Position numbers and translations under genes: made by a program | In this document: piece after piece, positions 9,031 to 17,660 of the stretch | Position numbering within the stretch: position 1 is the stretch's first letter | Layout of the letters: each line of letters begins with the position of its first letter | Assembly (NCBI GenBank): GCA_022824005.1 | Contig: JAJEBG010000016.1 | Coordinates: forward strand, 1-64,000 | DNA: 64,000 nt | Direction of reading: 5' to 3' | Origin: Paracoccaceae bacterium | GTDB lineage: Bacteria; Pseudomonadota; Alphaproteobacteria; Rhodobacterales; Rhodobacteraceae | The notes under the pieces: generated by a model | Databases searched by the model: none | Told to the model about the DNA's origin: nothing | What the model saw: only the letters and a program-made list of their open reading frames with translations

Positions 9031-11838
9031 TTAATGAGCCGCTCTCCAGTTATCGGCATATCCACAATCAACAACCAACGGGGGTGACATATGCGCCGCT
9101 GGCCTCTCCGCGGTGGCCATCACCTCCGAGACGCGGCGAGCGACATCATCAACCGCGTCCTCACGGACTTCAAAAAGCAGTTCATCATGCACTTGCAAGA
9201 GCATCCGTGCTGGCAAATTTTTGATGACGGGGGGTATCCGCACCATTGCCCGGCGGATAATATCTGCGGCCGAACCTTGGATGGGCGCATTGATCGCGCC
9301 GCGCTCGGCGGCGCCCCGGCGAGGTGGTTTTTCAAGGATATAAGGCGTATGGATTCGGCGGCCAAACATCGTGCACACAAATTTATGCTGTTGAGCAAAG
9401 CTAATGGTCTCTTCCATATAGCGCCGGATGCCGGGAAACCGCTCAAAATAGCGATCGATAAAATCCTTGGCTTCAGCTCGGGTGATTTGCAAATCCCGAG
9501 CCAAACCAAAACTCGAAATTCCATAAATGACGCCAAAGTTGATCGCCTTCGCTCGCCGGCGAATCATTGGGTCCATGTCTTCAACTGGCACACCAAAAAT
9601 CTCGGAAGCGGTCATGGCATGAATATCCATGCCGGCGCGAAAAGCCTCTTTTAAGGGTTCGATATCGGCCATCTGAGCCAATATTCGCAGCTCAATCTGG
9701 CTATAGTCCAAGGACAGCAGCACATGTCCTTCTTCGGCGACAAAGGCTTCACGAATCTGTCGCCCCTCCTCTGTTCGTACCGGAATATTTTGTAGATTCG
9801 GCTCACTTGATGCCAATCGGCCCGTATGGGCACCAGATATGAGGTATGAGGTGTGGACCCGACCGGTCTGCGGATGAACCCGGTCCAGCAAAGCATCCGT
9901 ATAGGTGGATTTGAGTTTGGCCAACTTTCGATAATCAAGGATGAGACGAGGTAATTCGTGACCGTCTAAAGCGAGACTTTCGAGGATTGAGGCACCGGTG
10001 GCAAATCCGCCGCTAGGAAGACGTTTGCCGCCGGGCAAACGGAGTCGTTCGAACAGAATGACACCGAGCTGTTTAGGACTATTGAGATTGAATTGTTCGC
10101 CCGCCGCTTCAAACACTTGACTTTGTAATTCAGTCATTTGTTCCTTAAACTGAATGGATAAGGAATTTAATTTTTTTCCATCGACTTTGACTCCGGCGAA
10201 TTCCATATCGGCCAAAATGCCGATGAGGGGTCTTTCCAGCGTTTCATAGACTGTGGTCACCTGCGATTGATGTAATTGGGGGCGAAAGCGATGCCACAAA
10301 CGCAAAGTGACATCCGCATCCTCGGCCGCGTATCGGGTGGCGTCTTTAACCGCGACCTTATCAAAAGTGATTTGTGACTTTCCCGAACCGATCAAATCTT
10401 TGATCGGCATAGGTCGATGCGATAAGTATCTCTCGGAGAGAAAGTCCATTGAATGGCGATGTTGACCCCCATTCATCGCGTATGACATCAGCATCGTATC
10501 GTCGACAGGTGCCAAATTGATCCCATGGCGCATCAAAATTTTGGTATCAAATTTAATATTCTGGCCAATTTTCAAAACGGCTGAGCTTTCGAGTACGGGC
10601 TTGAGATGTCGCAAAATATCGACCATGCTCGGCGGCGTCACCGTTTGGCTGTCTTGCTCAGCAAACAGGACATTCTTTGTCGTGTGTTGAAGGGGAATAT
10701 AACAGGCTTTTCCGGGATCAACCGCGAGGCTGATCCCGACCAATTGGGCCTGCATCTCGTCTATTCCGTCCGTCTCGGTATCAAGAGCCATCACGCCACA
10801 CTCTTTGGCCCGTTCAATCCACGGATTCAGTGAGTCGATATCGACAATGGTCTCATACTTGCTCAAATCAAAAGCACAATCAGCTTCATGGCTTTTCTTC
10901 ACTTCCTCAAGTCGCCCCGCCGGTAATTCAACCTTGAGATAGGTCGCGGCCCGCCTGACAATGGTTCTAAATTCCTGAGCGCGCAAAAATGTAAACAATG
11001 TTTCAGACTCGGGATCGGCGATTTCTAAATCTTTGAAAGTGACGTCAAGAGGAACATCGCGTTTTAACGTCACCAACTGCTTTGATAGCCGGATATTGTC
11101 TGCGTGGTCGATCAGGGCTTGACGGCGCTTAGGCTGCTTGATTTCTTCAGCTCGCGACAGCAAAGACTCGAGATCACCATATTCGTTAATCAGAAGCGCC
11201 GCTGTCTTGACACCAATGCCGGGGGCCCCGGGCACATTATCCGTTGAGTCTCCGGCCAAGGCCTGCACATCGATGACCTGGTGCGGGTCGACAACAAATT
11301 TCTCACGCACTTCGTCTCTGCCGATGTCAACAGATTTCATCGGTTCAAACATTTTGATGCCATGACCCACAAGCTGCATCAGGTCCTTGTCAGACGAGAC
11401 GACCGTCACTTCGCCCCCTTGTGCAGAGGCTTGGGTCGCCAAAGTGGCAATGATATCATCGGCTTCATAACCGTCGAGTTCCAAACAAGCCATGTTGAAC
11501 GCCCTCACCGCCTCGCGAGATAAGGCAAATTGTGGAACCAAATCATCGGGTGGCGGTGGGCGATGCGCTTTGTAATCAGGGTAAATTTGGTGGCGAAAAG
11601 TGTCACCCGAATGATCAAAGACGACGGCGCAATGAGTGGGTGGATTCACATCATCACGACGCCGCTGAATTAAGCTGAGCAACATGTTACAGAGGAAATG
11701 GATCGCCCCGATGGGTGTCTCATCACTGCGGTATCTGTTTTTTTTTGGTAGACTGCGCTCCGCCATAAAGAATGAGCGAAAAATATATCCTGAACCGTCA
11801 ATTAATTGCAGATGGCTACCTTTACCGAAATCTTTCAT
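9031..11838 (-). CDS. polA: DNA polymerase I (5'-3' exo, 3'-5' exo and polymerase domains)
   Basis: SDKDLMQL..., MALDTETDGID (3'-5' exo), SLDYSQIELRILAQMA, RRAKAINFGVIYGISSFGLA, LLQVHDELLFEV. Confidence 0.97.
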   Translation of the reverse strand: MKDFGKGSHLQLIDGSGYIFRSFFMAERSLPKKNRYRSDETPIGAIHFLCNMLLSLIQRRRDDVNPPTHCAVVFDHSGDTFRHQIYPDYKAHRPPPPDDLVPQFALSREAVRAFNMACLELDGYEADDIIATLATQASAQGGEVTVVSSDKDLMQLVGHGIKMFEPMKSVDIGRDEVREKFVVDPHQVIDVQALAGDSTDNVPGAPGIGVKTAALLINEYGDLESLLSRAEEIKQPKRRQALIDHADNIRLSKQLVTLKRDVPLDVTFKDLEIADPESETLFTFLRAQEFRTIVRRAATYLKVELPAGRLEEVKKSHEADCAFDLSKYETIVDIDSLNPWIERAKECGVMALDTETDGIDEMQAQLVGISLAVDPGKACYIPLQHTTKNVLFAEQDSQTVTPPSMVDILRHLKPVLESSAVLKIGQNIKFDTKILMRHGINLAPVDDTMLMSYAMNGGQHRHSMDFLSERYLSHRPMPIKDLIGSGKSQITFDKVAVKDATRYAAEDADVTLRLWHRFRPQLHQSQVTTVYETLERPLIGILADMEFAGVKVDGKKLNSLSIQFKEQMTELQSQVFEAAGEQFNLNSPKQLGVILFERLRLPGGKRLPSGGFATGASILESLALDGHELPRLILDYRKLAKLKSTYTDALLDRVHPQTGRVHTSYLISGAHTGRLASSEPNLQNIPVRTEEGRQIREAFVAEEGHVLLSLDYSQIELRILAQMADIEPLKEAFRAGMDIHAMTASEIFGVPVEDMDPMIRRRAKAINFGVIYGISSFGLARDLQITRAEAKDFIDRYFERFPGIRRYMEETISFAQQHKFVCTMFGRRIHTPYILEKPPRRGAAERGAINAPIQGSAADIIRRAMVRIPPVIKNLPARMLLQVHDELLFEVREDAVDDVARRVSEVMATAERPAAHMSPPLVVDCGYADNWRAAH

Positions 11839-11870
11839 TGTCTCCGCCCATCATCTCGACGCGATTGTTT

Positions 11871-12059
11871 TCAGAGATTCTCATCTTTCGGTTTGAGAAT
11901 AAAACGTTTGTCGCAATATCCGCATTCAACCCACCCCACGTCATCGGGGATCACGTACCAAACTATAGGATGACCGAGGGCTCCACCACCACCGTCACAC
12001 GACACTTTCCGTGTCGTCACATATTCGGTTTCAGGGGCGTCGTCGTCAATCACGGACAT
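11871..12059 (-). CDS. Zinc-finger (CHCC-type) domain protein
   Basis: [37 protein letters not shown]; start at internal Met10. Confidence 0.8.
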   Translation of the reverse strand: MSVIDDDAPETEYVTTRKVSCDGGGGALGHPIVWYVIPDDVGWVECGYCDKRFILKPKDENL

Positions 12060-12082
12060 TTTGACCTCCCTTGGTCGAGAAC

Positions 12083-12457
12083 TCAAATGATTTGACCTAA
12101 CTGTGTTCCACCAATCACGTGAACATGAAGATGGTGAACTTCTTGCGCCGCGGCGGGTCCGATATTGGAGATCAGGCGATAACCACCCCCGCCCTTCTCT
12201 GGTGCGAGGCCAACTTGCCGGGCCACCTCGCCGACGGCTCGCACAAAATCAACCATTTCCTCATCAGCGGCATGTGCCGAAAAATCATCCCAGCATGTAT
12301 AGGCTTGCTTTGGAATCACCAAGATATGTTGGGGCGCCATTGGCGCAATATTCTCAAATGCCAAACTGTGCTCACTTTCAAAAACCTTGGTACATGGCAG
12401 TTCTCCGCGCAAGATTTTGGCAAATACATTATCACGATCATATTTATCTCGCGCCAT
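12083..12457 (-). CDS. HIT family (HinT-like) protein
   Basis: Histidine triad [26 protein letters not shown]. Confidence 0.92.
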   Translation of the reverse strand: MARDKYDRDNVFAKILRGELPCTKVFESEHSLAFENIAPMAPQHILVIPKQAYTCWDDFSAHAADEEMVDFVRAVGEVARQVGLAPEKGGGGYRLISNIGPAAAQEVHHLHVHVIGGTQLGQII

Positions 12458-12533
12458 TTCTTTTGCCTCTCAATCGATTCCAAACAATGATGGATTTTTC
12501 ACAACCATTCTGAACCCGCAAGCCCGATTTGTC

Positions 12534-12542
12534 TAAATTTTA
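12534..12542. repeat. Left copy of direct repeat TAAATTTTA (putative target-site duplication)
   Basis: Identical to 13717-13725; identity extends to 11 bp (CTAAATTTTAG, 12533-12543 and 13716-13726). Confidence 0.75.
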
Positions 12543-12602
12543 GGGATTACATACCCGAATCTGCATATATAGATTCCCATACATCTAACCACCACAATAG
12601 AA

Positions 12603-12614
12603 GGGAGATCTCCC
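12603..12614 (+). promoter_or_regulatory. Perfect 12-bp palindrome GGGAGATCTCCC covering the ribosome-binding site of the transposase remnant
   Basis: Read directly, immediately 5' of ATG 12615. Confidence 0.5.
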
Positions 12615-12731
12615 ATGCGCCAAAAAGGTCCCGGCAAGTATTTTCGTGAAGGTCTCAGCCTGATTGATCTCATGGCCATGTTTCCTGACGAACAGGCAGC
12701 CGAATCCTAGTTTGAAGAGCAGCGATACGGA
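12615..12731 (+). pseudogene. IS1595-family transposase N-terminal remnant with in-frame amber codon
   Basis: MRQKGPGKYFREGLSLIDLMAMFPDEQAAES*FEEQRYG; TAG where family members typically have Trp (TGG), then homology breaks off. Confidence 0.7.
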
Positions 12732-12759
12732 TAAAGGCAAGGAAAACGCCATTAATAAA

Positions 12760-12894
12760 ATGAGCGTATGGGCTGGAATGGAATGCCTTACGGGTGTTGT
12801 GAATAAAGAGGCGTTATATTATTTTGGCCCGAGAGATGGATTTTATGGGGTTCAGACCATTCATAACTTTGTGAAGTCATGGAAAGGATTATAA
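12760..12894 (+). CDS. Hypothetical small protein (44 aa) inside the insertion
   Basis: MSVWAGMECLTGVVNKEALYYFGPRDGFYGVQTIHNFVKSWKGL; protein-like composition, stop 1 nt before the lipoprotein ATG. Confidence 0.4.
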   Translation: MSVWAGMECLTGVVNKEALYYFGPRDGFYGVQTIHNFVKSWKGL

Positions 12895-12895
12895 C

Positions 12896-13042
12896 ATGAG
12901 ACCTTCAGTGATTTTGATTGCCATCCTGTTCCTGTCAGGATGCCAGACCGCACCGCCGGGGATTGGCGATTTTATCAGTACCGTTACTTTTGCTCCGTGC
13001 ATGGGAGAAACCCCTGAACAGATTGCCACCTGCAGTCAATGA
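12896..13042 (+). CDS. Small lipoprotein (48 aa), below the ORF-track cutoff
   Basis: MRPSVILIAILFLSGCQTAPPGIGDFISTVTFAPCMGETPEQIATCSQ; signal peptide with lipobox LSGC; SD-like GGAAAGGA upstream. Confidence 0.6.
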   Translation: MRPSVILIAILFLSGCQTAPPGIGDFISTVTFAPCMGETPEQIATCSQ

Positions 13043-13210
13043 AAACAAAAGCATTGATTTCTGAGGTGCCGGGATACCTCAAAGGGCAAGGATGTGCGTT
13101 AAATCGAATGTGATCCTAGTCACGAGGTGGTTATCAAGACCTGAAGAAAAGGGCCAGCTATCGCGACAATCAAGACAACTTCCCCCAGCAGGAATCACAG
13201 GAAACAACAA

Positions 13211-13393
13211 TCACATACCAAGCCGGGAACATAAAATTAAAGGGTCTGGTGAATCATCCTCATTGCCATCACCGACCGTCAATCTGTGTTTTGTATCACA
13301 CACCAGCTCCTTCACGTAATCAAGAGTATTCTCCTTGATCTCTTGGAATTGGGAATAAACAACAGTCTTGTTTATTGCCTCTTCATACTCCTT
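13211..13393 (-). pseudogene. Truncated coding fragment, family unknown
   Basis: Open frame KEYEEAINKTVVYSQFQEIKENTLDYVKELVCDTKHRLTVGDGNEDDSPDPLILCSRLGM*, preceded by an in-frame TAA and with no start near its 5' end. Confidence 0.4.
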
Positions 13394-13413
13394 TTATTTT
13401 ATCCTGATCTTGC

Positions 13414-13596
13414 CTAGGGTTTACCTAGTTGCTCAGGCATGTCCAGTAAGGCATAAGTGATTTCATCCTTGTAGCTGGCGTGGCAGGTGGCCGCAATGTC
13501 AAACAAATCACGGAGTACAAGTCTGTCGCCCCTGTGAAAGACTTTCTTGGAAATGATCTCGGGTACAGTTTCCAGCAGTATATCTCTTCCCAGAAC
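13414..13596 (-). pseudogene. Fragment resembling AbiEii/AbiGii-type nucleotidyltransferase toxins
   Basis: VLGRDILLETVPEIISKKVFHRGDRLVLRDLFDIAATCHASYKDEITYALLDMPEQLGKP*; (E/V)PEIISKKVFHRGD..RDLFDIA pattern. Confidence 0.45.
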
Positions 13597-13716
13597 TTAC
13601 GATCTATTGCTGTAATTTCTTCCTACCACTTTTCTAATGAATAACAATGTGTTACAAATAATTAGGGCACCTCTATTAATAAACCGGGAATCATGATTTC
13701 TTGGCATATAATTCCC

Positions 13717-13725
13717 TAAATTTTA
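13717..13725. repeat. Right copy of direct repeat TAAATTTTA (putative target-site duplication)
   Basis: Identical to 12534-12542; contains the stop codon of the kinase gene (13723-13725). Confidence 0.75.
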
Positions 13726-14730
13726 GATCAAGTCTTGTTGGCGAAAACTTTCTGTCAGAGTGCGAAGGGGGCGTGCCCCTACATGACCGATCACTTCGGC
13801 CGCCGCCACGCAACCCATCCTTGCTGATGTTGCGAGCGTTTGGCCTTGAATCACACCAAAGAGAAAACCGGCGGCGAAAAGATCACCTGCCCCTGTCGCA
13901 TCGACCACAGATGTTACAGGTTGGGCTTCCACCTCAAACCTATGTCCCGGCCTAGAAACAATGGCCCCTTGTCCCCCCAATGTGCAGGCCACAATTTCGA
14001 CATCGGTGTTGGCCGCGTTCACGGCGGCCGTTATTGATTCGGTCTCGTATAGAGACAGAATTTCTGCCTGGTTACAAAAAAGAAGGTCAATGCCTCCCTC
14101 CCGCATCAGCCGGCGAAAGGCGTGTCGGTGCCGCGAGACACAAATGGGATCTGAAAGTGTCAGAGCCACCTGCCCGCCCGCCCGCCGGCTGCATTGAATG
14201 GCTTTATGAAAAGCCTCTTGGCCCGCCTCCCCATCAAATCGGTAACCCTCAAGATAAATCCAACGCGACTCTGTGATCAACTCTTCGTCAAAATCACTCC
14301 AGCGAAGAAATTCAGCAGAACCCAGATAGGTGTTCATGGAGCGTTCGCCGTCTGGCGTGATAAACACCAAACAACGGCCAGTGCCAATGGCCGCATCAGC
14401 GGCCAACGGCGGCGTGGAATATGCTACTCCCCATGAAGCCAAGTCATCACAAAAAATCTGCCCCAATTCATCAGATGCGACTTTACCAGTATAGCCCGCC
14501 CGCACCCCAATCTGGGCTAAACTTGCGATGGTATTGGCCGTTGAGCCGCCACAATGGCGTTTCGATTTGGCTAAAGCTGAGGTCAGTTCCATGGCCCTTT
14601 GCGGGTCAATCAATTGCATGACGCCCTTTTGAATCTGCCTTTGAGAAAGAAAGGCTTCATCGACATGGCCAAGAATGTCGACGAGTGCATTTCCAACGCC
14701 CACGACATCAAATTTGGTCTTGGTCATCAA
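13723..14730 (-). CDS. PfkB-family carbohydrate/adenosine kinase
   Basis: CGGSTANTIASLAQIG and VVDATGAGDLFAAGFLFG motifs. Confidence 0.9.
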   Translation of the reverse strand: MMTKTKFDVVGVGNALVDILGHVDEAFLSQRQIQKGVMQLIDPQRAMELTSALAKSKRHCGGSTANTIASLAQIGVRAGYTGKVASDELGQIFCDDLASWGVAYSTPPLAADAAIGTGRCLVFITPDGERSMNTYLGSAEFLRWSDFDEELITESRWIYLEGYRFDGEAGQEAFHKAIQCSRRAGGQVALTLSDPICVSRHRHAFRRLMREGGIDLLFCNQAEILSLYETESITAAVNAANTDVEIVACTLGGQGAIVSRPGHRFEVEAQPVTSVVDATGAGDLFAAGFLFGVIQGQTLATSARMGCVAAAEVIGHVGARPLRTLTESFRQQDLI

Positions 14731-15375
14731 TTAACTCTTGTTGTCAAATTCACACAAGTCATTGATGATGCATTGACCGCAATCGGGGCGACGCGCTCGG
14801 CACACATAGCGTCCGTGCAAGATTAACCAATGGTGGGCGTGGGATTGGAATTCAGCGGGAACCTTGTCTTCAATGGCGCGTTCAACCTCATCGGTATTCT
14901 TGCCCGGCACAAGGCCGGTGCGATTGCCAACGCGAAAGATATGCGTGTCCACCGCTTGGGCGGGATGATGAAACCACATATTCAACACGACATTGGCTGT
15001 CTTGCGTCCAACACCGGGGAGTGATTGCAAGGCGGCCCGCGATGACGGCACCTCACCGTCAAACTCTTCAACGAGAATTCTTGACAACTTGATCACATTC
15101 TTTGCCTTGTTTCGAAACAGACCAATGGATCGGATATGAGCAATCAATCCTTCTTCACCAAGCGCCAGCATTTTGGCCGGCGAATCGATGGAACGAAACA
15201 AGTGCTTCGTCGCCTTGTTAACCCCCACATCCGTGGCCTGCGCAGACAAAACGACCGCGACCAACAAAGTAAAGGCATTGACATGATTCAACTCACCTTT
15301 AGGATGCTCACACAGCGAGCGGAAACGGGAAAAAGCGGTATGAACTCGCCAGTATTCTGCCGCCGGGGATTTCAT
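14731..15375 (-). CDS. nth: Endonuclease III
   Basis: LPGVGRKTANVVLNMWF HhH and C-terminal FeS Cys set CRARRPDCGQCIINDLC. Confidence 0.95.
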   Translation of the reverse strand: MKSPAAEYWRVHTAFSRFRSLCEHPKGELNHVNAFTLLVAVVLSAQATDVGVNKATKHLFRSIDSPAKMLALGEEGLIAHIRSIGLFRNKAKNVIKLSRILVEEFDGEVPSSRAALQSLPGVGRKTANVVLNMWFHHPAQAVDTHIFRVGNRTGLVPGKNTDEVERAIEDKVPAEFQSHAHHWLILHGRYVCRARRPDCGQCIINDLCEFDNKS

Positions 15376-15440
15376 ACCATCACAGAAAATAGATAGAGAG
15401 GCGTATCGGTCATCTCCCCTCGGAGCGGACAGTTAATCAT

Positions 15441-16283
15441 TTGAAGGATATATCGATCATGGATTTCGCACTAAAGACTCAACAATACAATACATTGAGT
15501 GAGGTCATCAAGGTGACCGACTCACGGGAGAAAAGAAAAATGCAAAACGGTCTGAGTGAGGCCGAAGTGGCCGCGACATTCTCAAAATGGGCCGGCGCCC
15601 CCCTCCAAGAGAAACTGACCCTTGACCGACTTCCCAATCAATTAAACCGTAAAAGGGTCAACATTGACGAGATGATTTCATCCGAGGGAAACCATCAAAA
15701 AGCGAATCACATTTTTTGGGAAGGCCACAAATCAAACCGTCAGACTTTGGCAGAGGGATACATCATCAGATGGGGACAATTCCCGAGCTTGTTCGGTGAC
15801 ATGCTGGTGCTGGCAACCGATCAGGGACTTTGTGGTCTCGGTTTTTTGGGACCATATGATGGAACCCCTATATTGAACGACTTTAAATGCCGCTGGCGAC
15901 GCGCTGAATTCCACGAGGACATTGACGCCGTCGCCCCGATAGTTACGTCGATATTTCAACCTCGAGCCAATATTCCCCTTCACGTCTGGGGAACAAAATT
16001 TCAGATTCGGATCTGGCGACAGTTGCTGAAAATCCCTTTTGGTCACCTCTCAACTTATTCTGATCTTGCGCGCGTCATCGGCATGCCGAAGGCCTCACGA
16101 GCGGTCGGGAATGCCGTGGGTCAAAACCCCATCAGCTGGTTGATTCCCTGCCATCGGGTTTTGCGTTTGACGGGTGAATTGGGGGGCTATCGTTGGGGAA
16201 AGATGACCAAACGATTAATGCTCGCTTGGGAAACGGCCCAAGTTGACGGTCACATCCGCCGTAAGGAAGAACAGGCACATTAA
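15441..16283 (+). CDS. Ada/Ogt-type methylated-DNA-protein cysteine methyltransferase
   Basis: WLIPCHRVLRLTGELGGYRWG active site; AraC-like HTH residue stretch VAATFSKWAGAPLQ in the N-terminus. Confidence 0.88.
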   Translation: MKDISIMDFALKTQQYNTLSEVIKVTDSREKRKMQNGLSEAEVAATFSKWAGAPLQEKLTLDRLPNQLNRKRVNIDEMISSEGNHQKANHIFWEGHKSNRQTLAEGYIIRWGQFPSLFGDMLVLATDQGLCGLGFLGPYDGTPILNDFKCRWRRAEFHEDIDAVAPIVTSIFQPRANIPLHVWGTKFQIRIWRQLLKIPFGHLSTYSDLARVIGMPKASRAVGNAVGQNPISWLIPCHRVLRLTGELGGYRWGKMTKRLMLAWETAQVDGHIRRKEEQAH

Positions 16284-16837
16284 CCAATATGTTCCCGAAC
16301 CTCCTCAATGGCATGGGCCATTATCAACTCGCTGCCGCTCGTTGATAAAGTCGCTATCATCTCGCGGGCGGCGGCATCAAGCGCGTCGTCAAGGGCTTGG
16401 TTTTGAATCGCCTTCTGTGCCATCTTCTCGGCCGTCGCGACCTGTTCAACTGCCGCCTGAATTCTGCGGTCGCTGGATTCTTTGATCACTCTTCGGGCAT
16501 TCTCGATTTGACTTTGACTCGCCGCTGATGCTTGCTCGTCTATTCTGTCGGCTTGCGAATCCGTGGCTTCTCTCTCGGCTTTTGCCTCTTGCAGCGACTC
16601 CCTCGCCTCACGACAAAGGTCGGCGGCTCGCTCAATCTGATCACGGATTTGATCAATTTGCCCATCAATCAACTTGGCGGCAAATTGAGGTGCCTTGAAA
16701 TACACAATCGCCGACACAAAAATGACAAAGGAAATCGTTACAATAAAATCGGTATTGTAGAGTGAGAAGAAGGGACCCGATGCGGCAAGAGCAGGCGAAA
16801 GCGGTATGACGAAAAGGCAAAGACCGAATCGAATCAT
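16280..16837 (-). CDS. atpF: F0F1 ATP synthase subunit b
   Basis: N-terminal TM then long helical charged region; atp operon position. Confidence 0.88.
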   Translation of the reverse strand: MIRFGLCLFVIPLSPALAASGPFFSLYNTDFIVTISFVIFVSAIVYFKAPQFAAKLIDGQIDQIRDQIERAADLCREARESLQEAKAEREATDSQADRIDEQASAASQSQIENARRVIKESSDRRIQAAVEQVATAEKMAQKAIQNQALDDALDAAAREMIATLSTSGSELIMAHAIEEVREHIG

Positions 16838-17346
16838 CTCGAATCTCCTTTGCCGTAACTATTTTTTGACTCTTGTGGCAGAATTGAACGGACAATATCG
16901 GGGACGAGGGACGCGACAATGGCCTCAATTTGTTGCGGCGCTTGGTCATACATTTCATTGATTCGGGCTTCAGATGCGGCGGTCAATGCGGCAATTTCTT
17001 CTCCGACTCGGATATTTTCCTGCTCTTGTATGTCTCGAATCTTTGCACGCGTCTCGGCGGCGATCTCATCAGCTCTTGACTTGGCCGCCGCCAACACTTC
17101 TGCCGTTTTTTTGCGAATCGCGGCCGCTTCGGCGGCCGCACGACTCGCTTCTTCAAGGTCGGCTTCGATTCGTGACTTTCGAGATCGCGCGATACCTTCA
17201 ATACGAGGGATCGCCAAATGATTGACGATTAAGAACAGCAACAGCAACACCAATACCAACCAAAAAATCTGATTGGGAAAGGTCGTAAAGTCAAGCTGCG
17301 GTATGCCGGCTGACTCAGTCATTGGTGTCGTCGATTTATCCGCCAT
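16834..17346 (-). CDS. atpG: F0F1 ATP synthase subunit b'
   Basis: FPNQIFWLVLVLLLLFLIVNHLAIPRIEGIARSRKSRIEADLEEA; operon position. Confidence 0.9.
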   Translation of the reverse strand: MADKSTTPMTESAGIPQLDFTTFPNQIFWLVLVLLLLFLIVNHLAIPRIEGIARSRKSRIEADLEEASRAAAEAAAIRKKTAEVLAAAKSRADEIAAETRAKIRDIQEQENIRVGEEIAALTAASEARINEMYDQAPQQIEAIVASLVPDIVRSILPQESKNSYGKGDSR

Positions 17347-17376
17347 TTATGGCGATCCTAGCCACCCGCCAAAATC

Positions 17377-17613
17377 TCAAAGGGCAAACATCAACAGCAA
17401 GGCCACGAGGAATGAGAAAATCCCAAACGCTTCAGCAAATGCGATTCCAATGAACAACATCGCCGTCTGTGAGGCCGCTGCTGATGGATTGCGCAACGCG
17501 CCTGACAAGTAGTTGCCAGCCACATTGCCGACACCGATCGCGGCACCGCCCATTCCGATACAGGCAAGACCCGCGCCAATAAAAGCGCCGAGATTTGTGA
17601 GATCACCTTCCAT
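17377..17613 (-). CDS. atpE: F0F1 ATP synthase subunit c
   Basis: [33 protein letters not shown]...[23 protein letters not shown]. Confidence 0.95.
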   Translation of the reverse strand: MEGDLTNLGAFIGAGLACIGMGGAAIGVGNVAGNYLSGALRNPSAAASQTAMLFIGIAFAEAFGIFSFLVALLLMFAL

Positions 17614-17660
17614 TTCATGACTCCTTATTCATGGTTAAATTGATCGTCTCATCGTTGATC

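Larger units (their letters stand above)
12543..13716 (+). mobile_element. Decayed IS1595-like insertion element, 1174 bp
   Basis: Imperfect TIRs GGGATTACATACCC (12543-12556) and GGCATATAATTCCC (13703-13716), flush with 9-bp direct repeats; IS1595-type transposase N-terminus inside. Confidence 0.7.

Noticed and set aside
12103-12513. 136-aa and 123-aa plus-strand ORFs
   Set aside because: Antisense to the HIT gene, whose histidine triad is unambiguous.
12664-12759. Upstream part of the 76-aa ORF (MISWPCFLTNRQPNPS...)
   Set aside because: Out-of-frame overlap with the transposase remnant; only the part from ATG 12760 looks protein-like.
13092-13319. 75-aa plus ORF within the insertion
   Set aside because: Antisense to the more protein-like minus fragment at 13211-13393.
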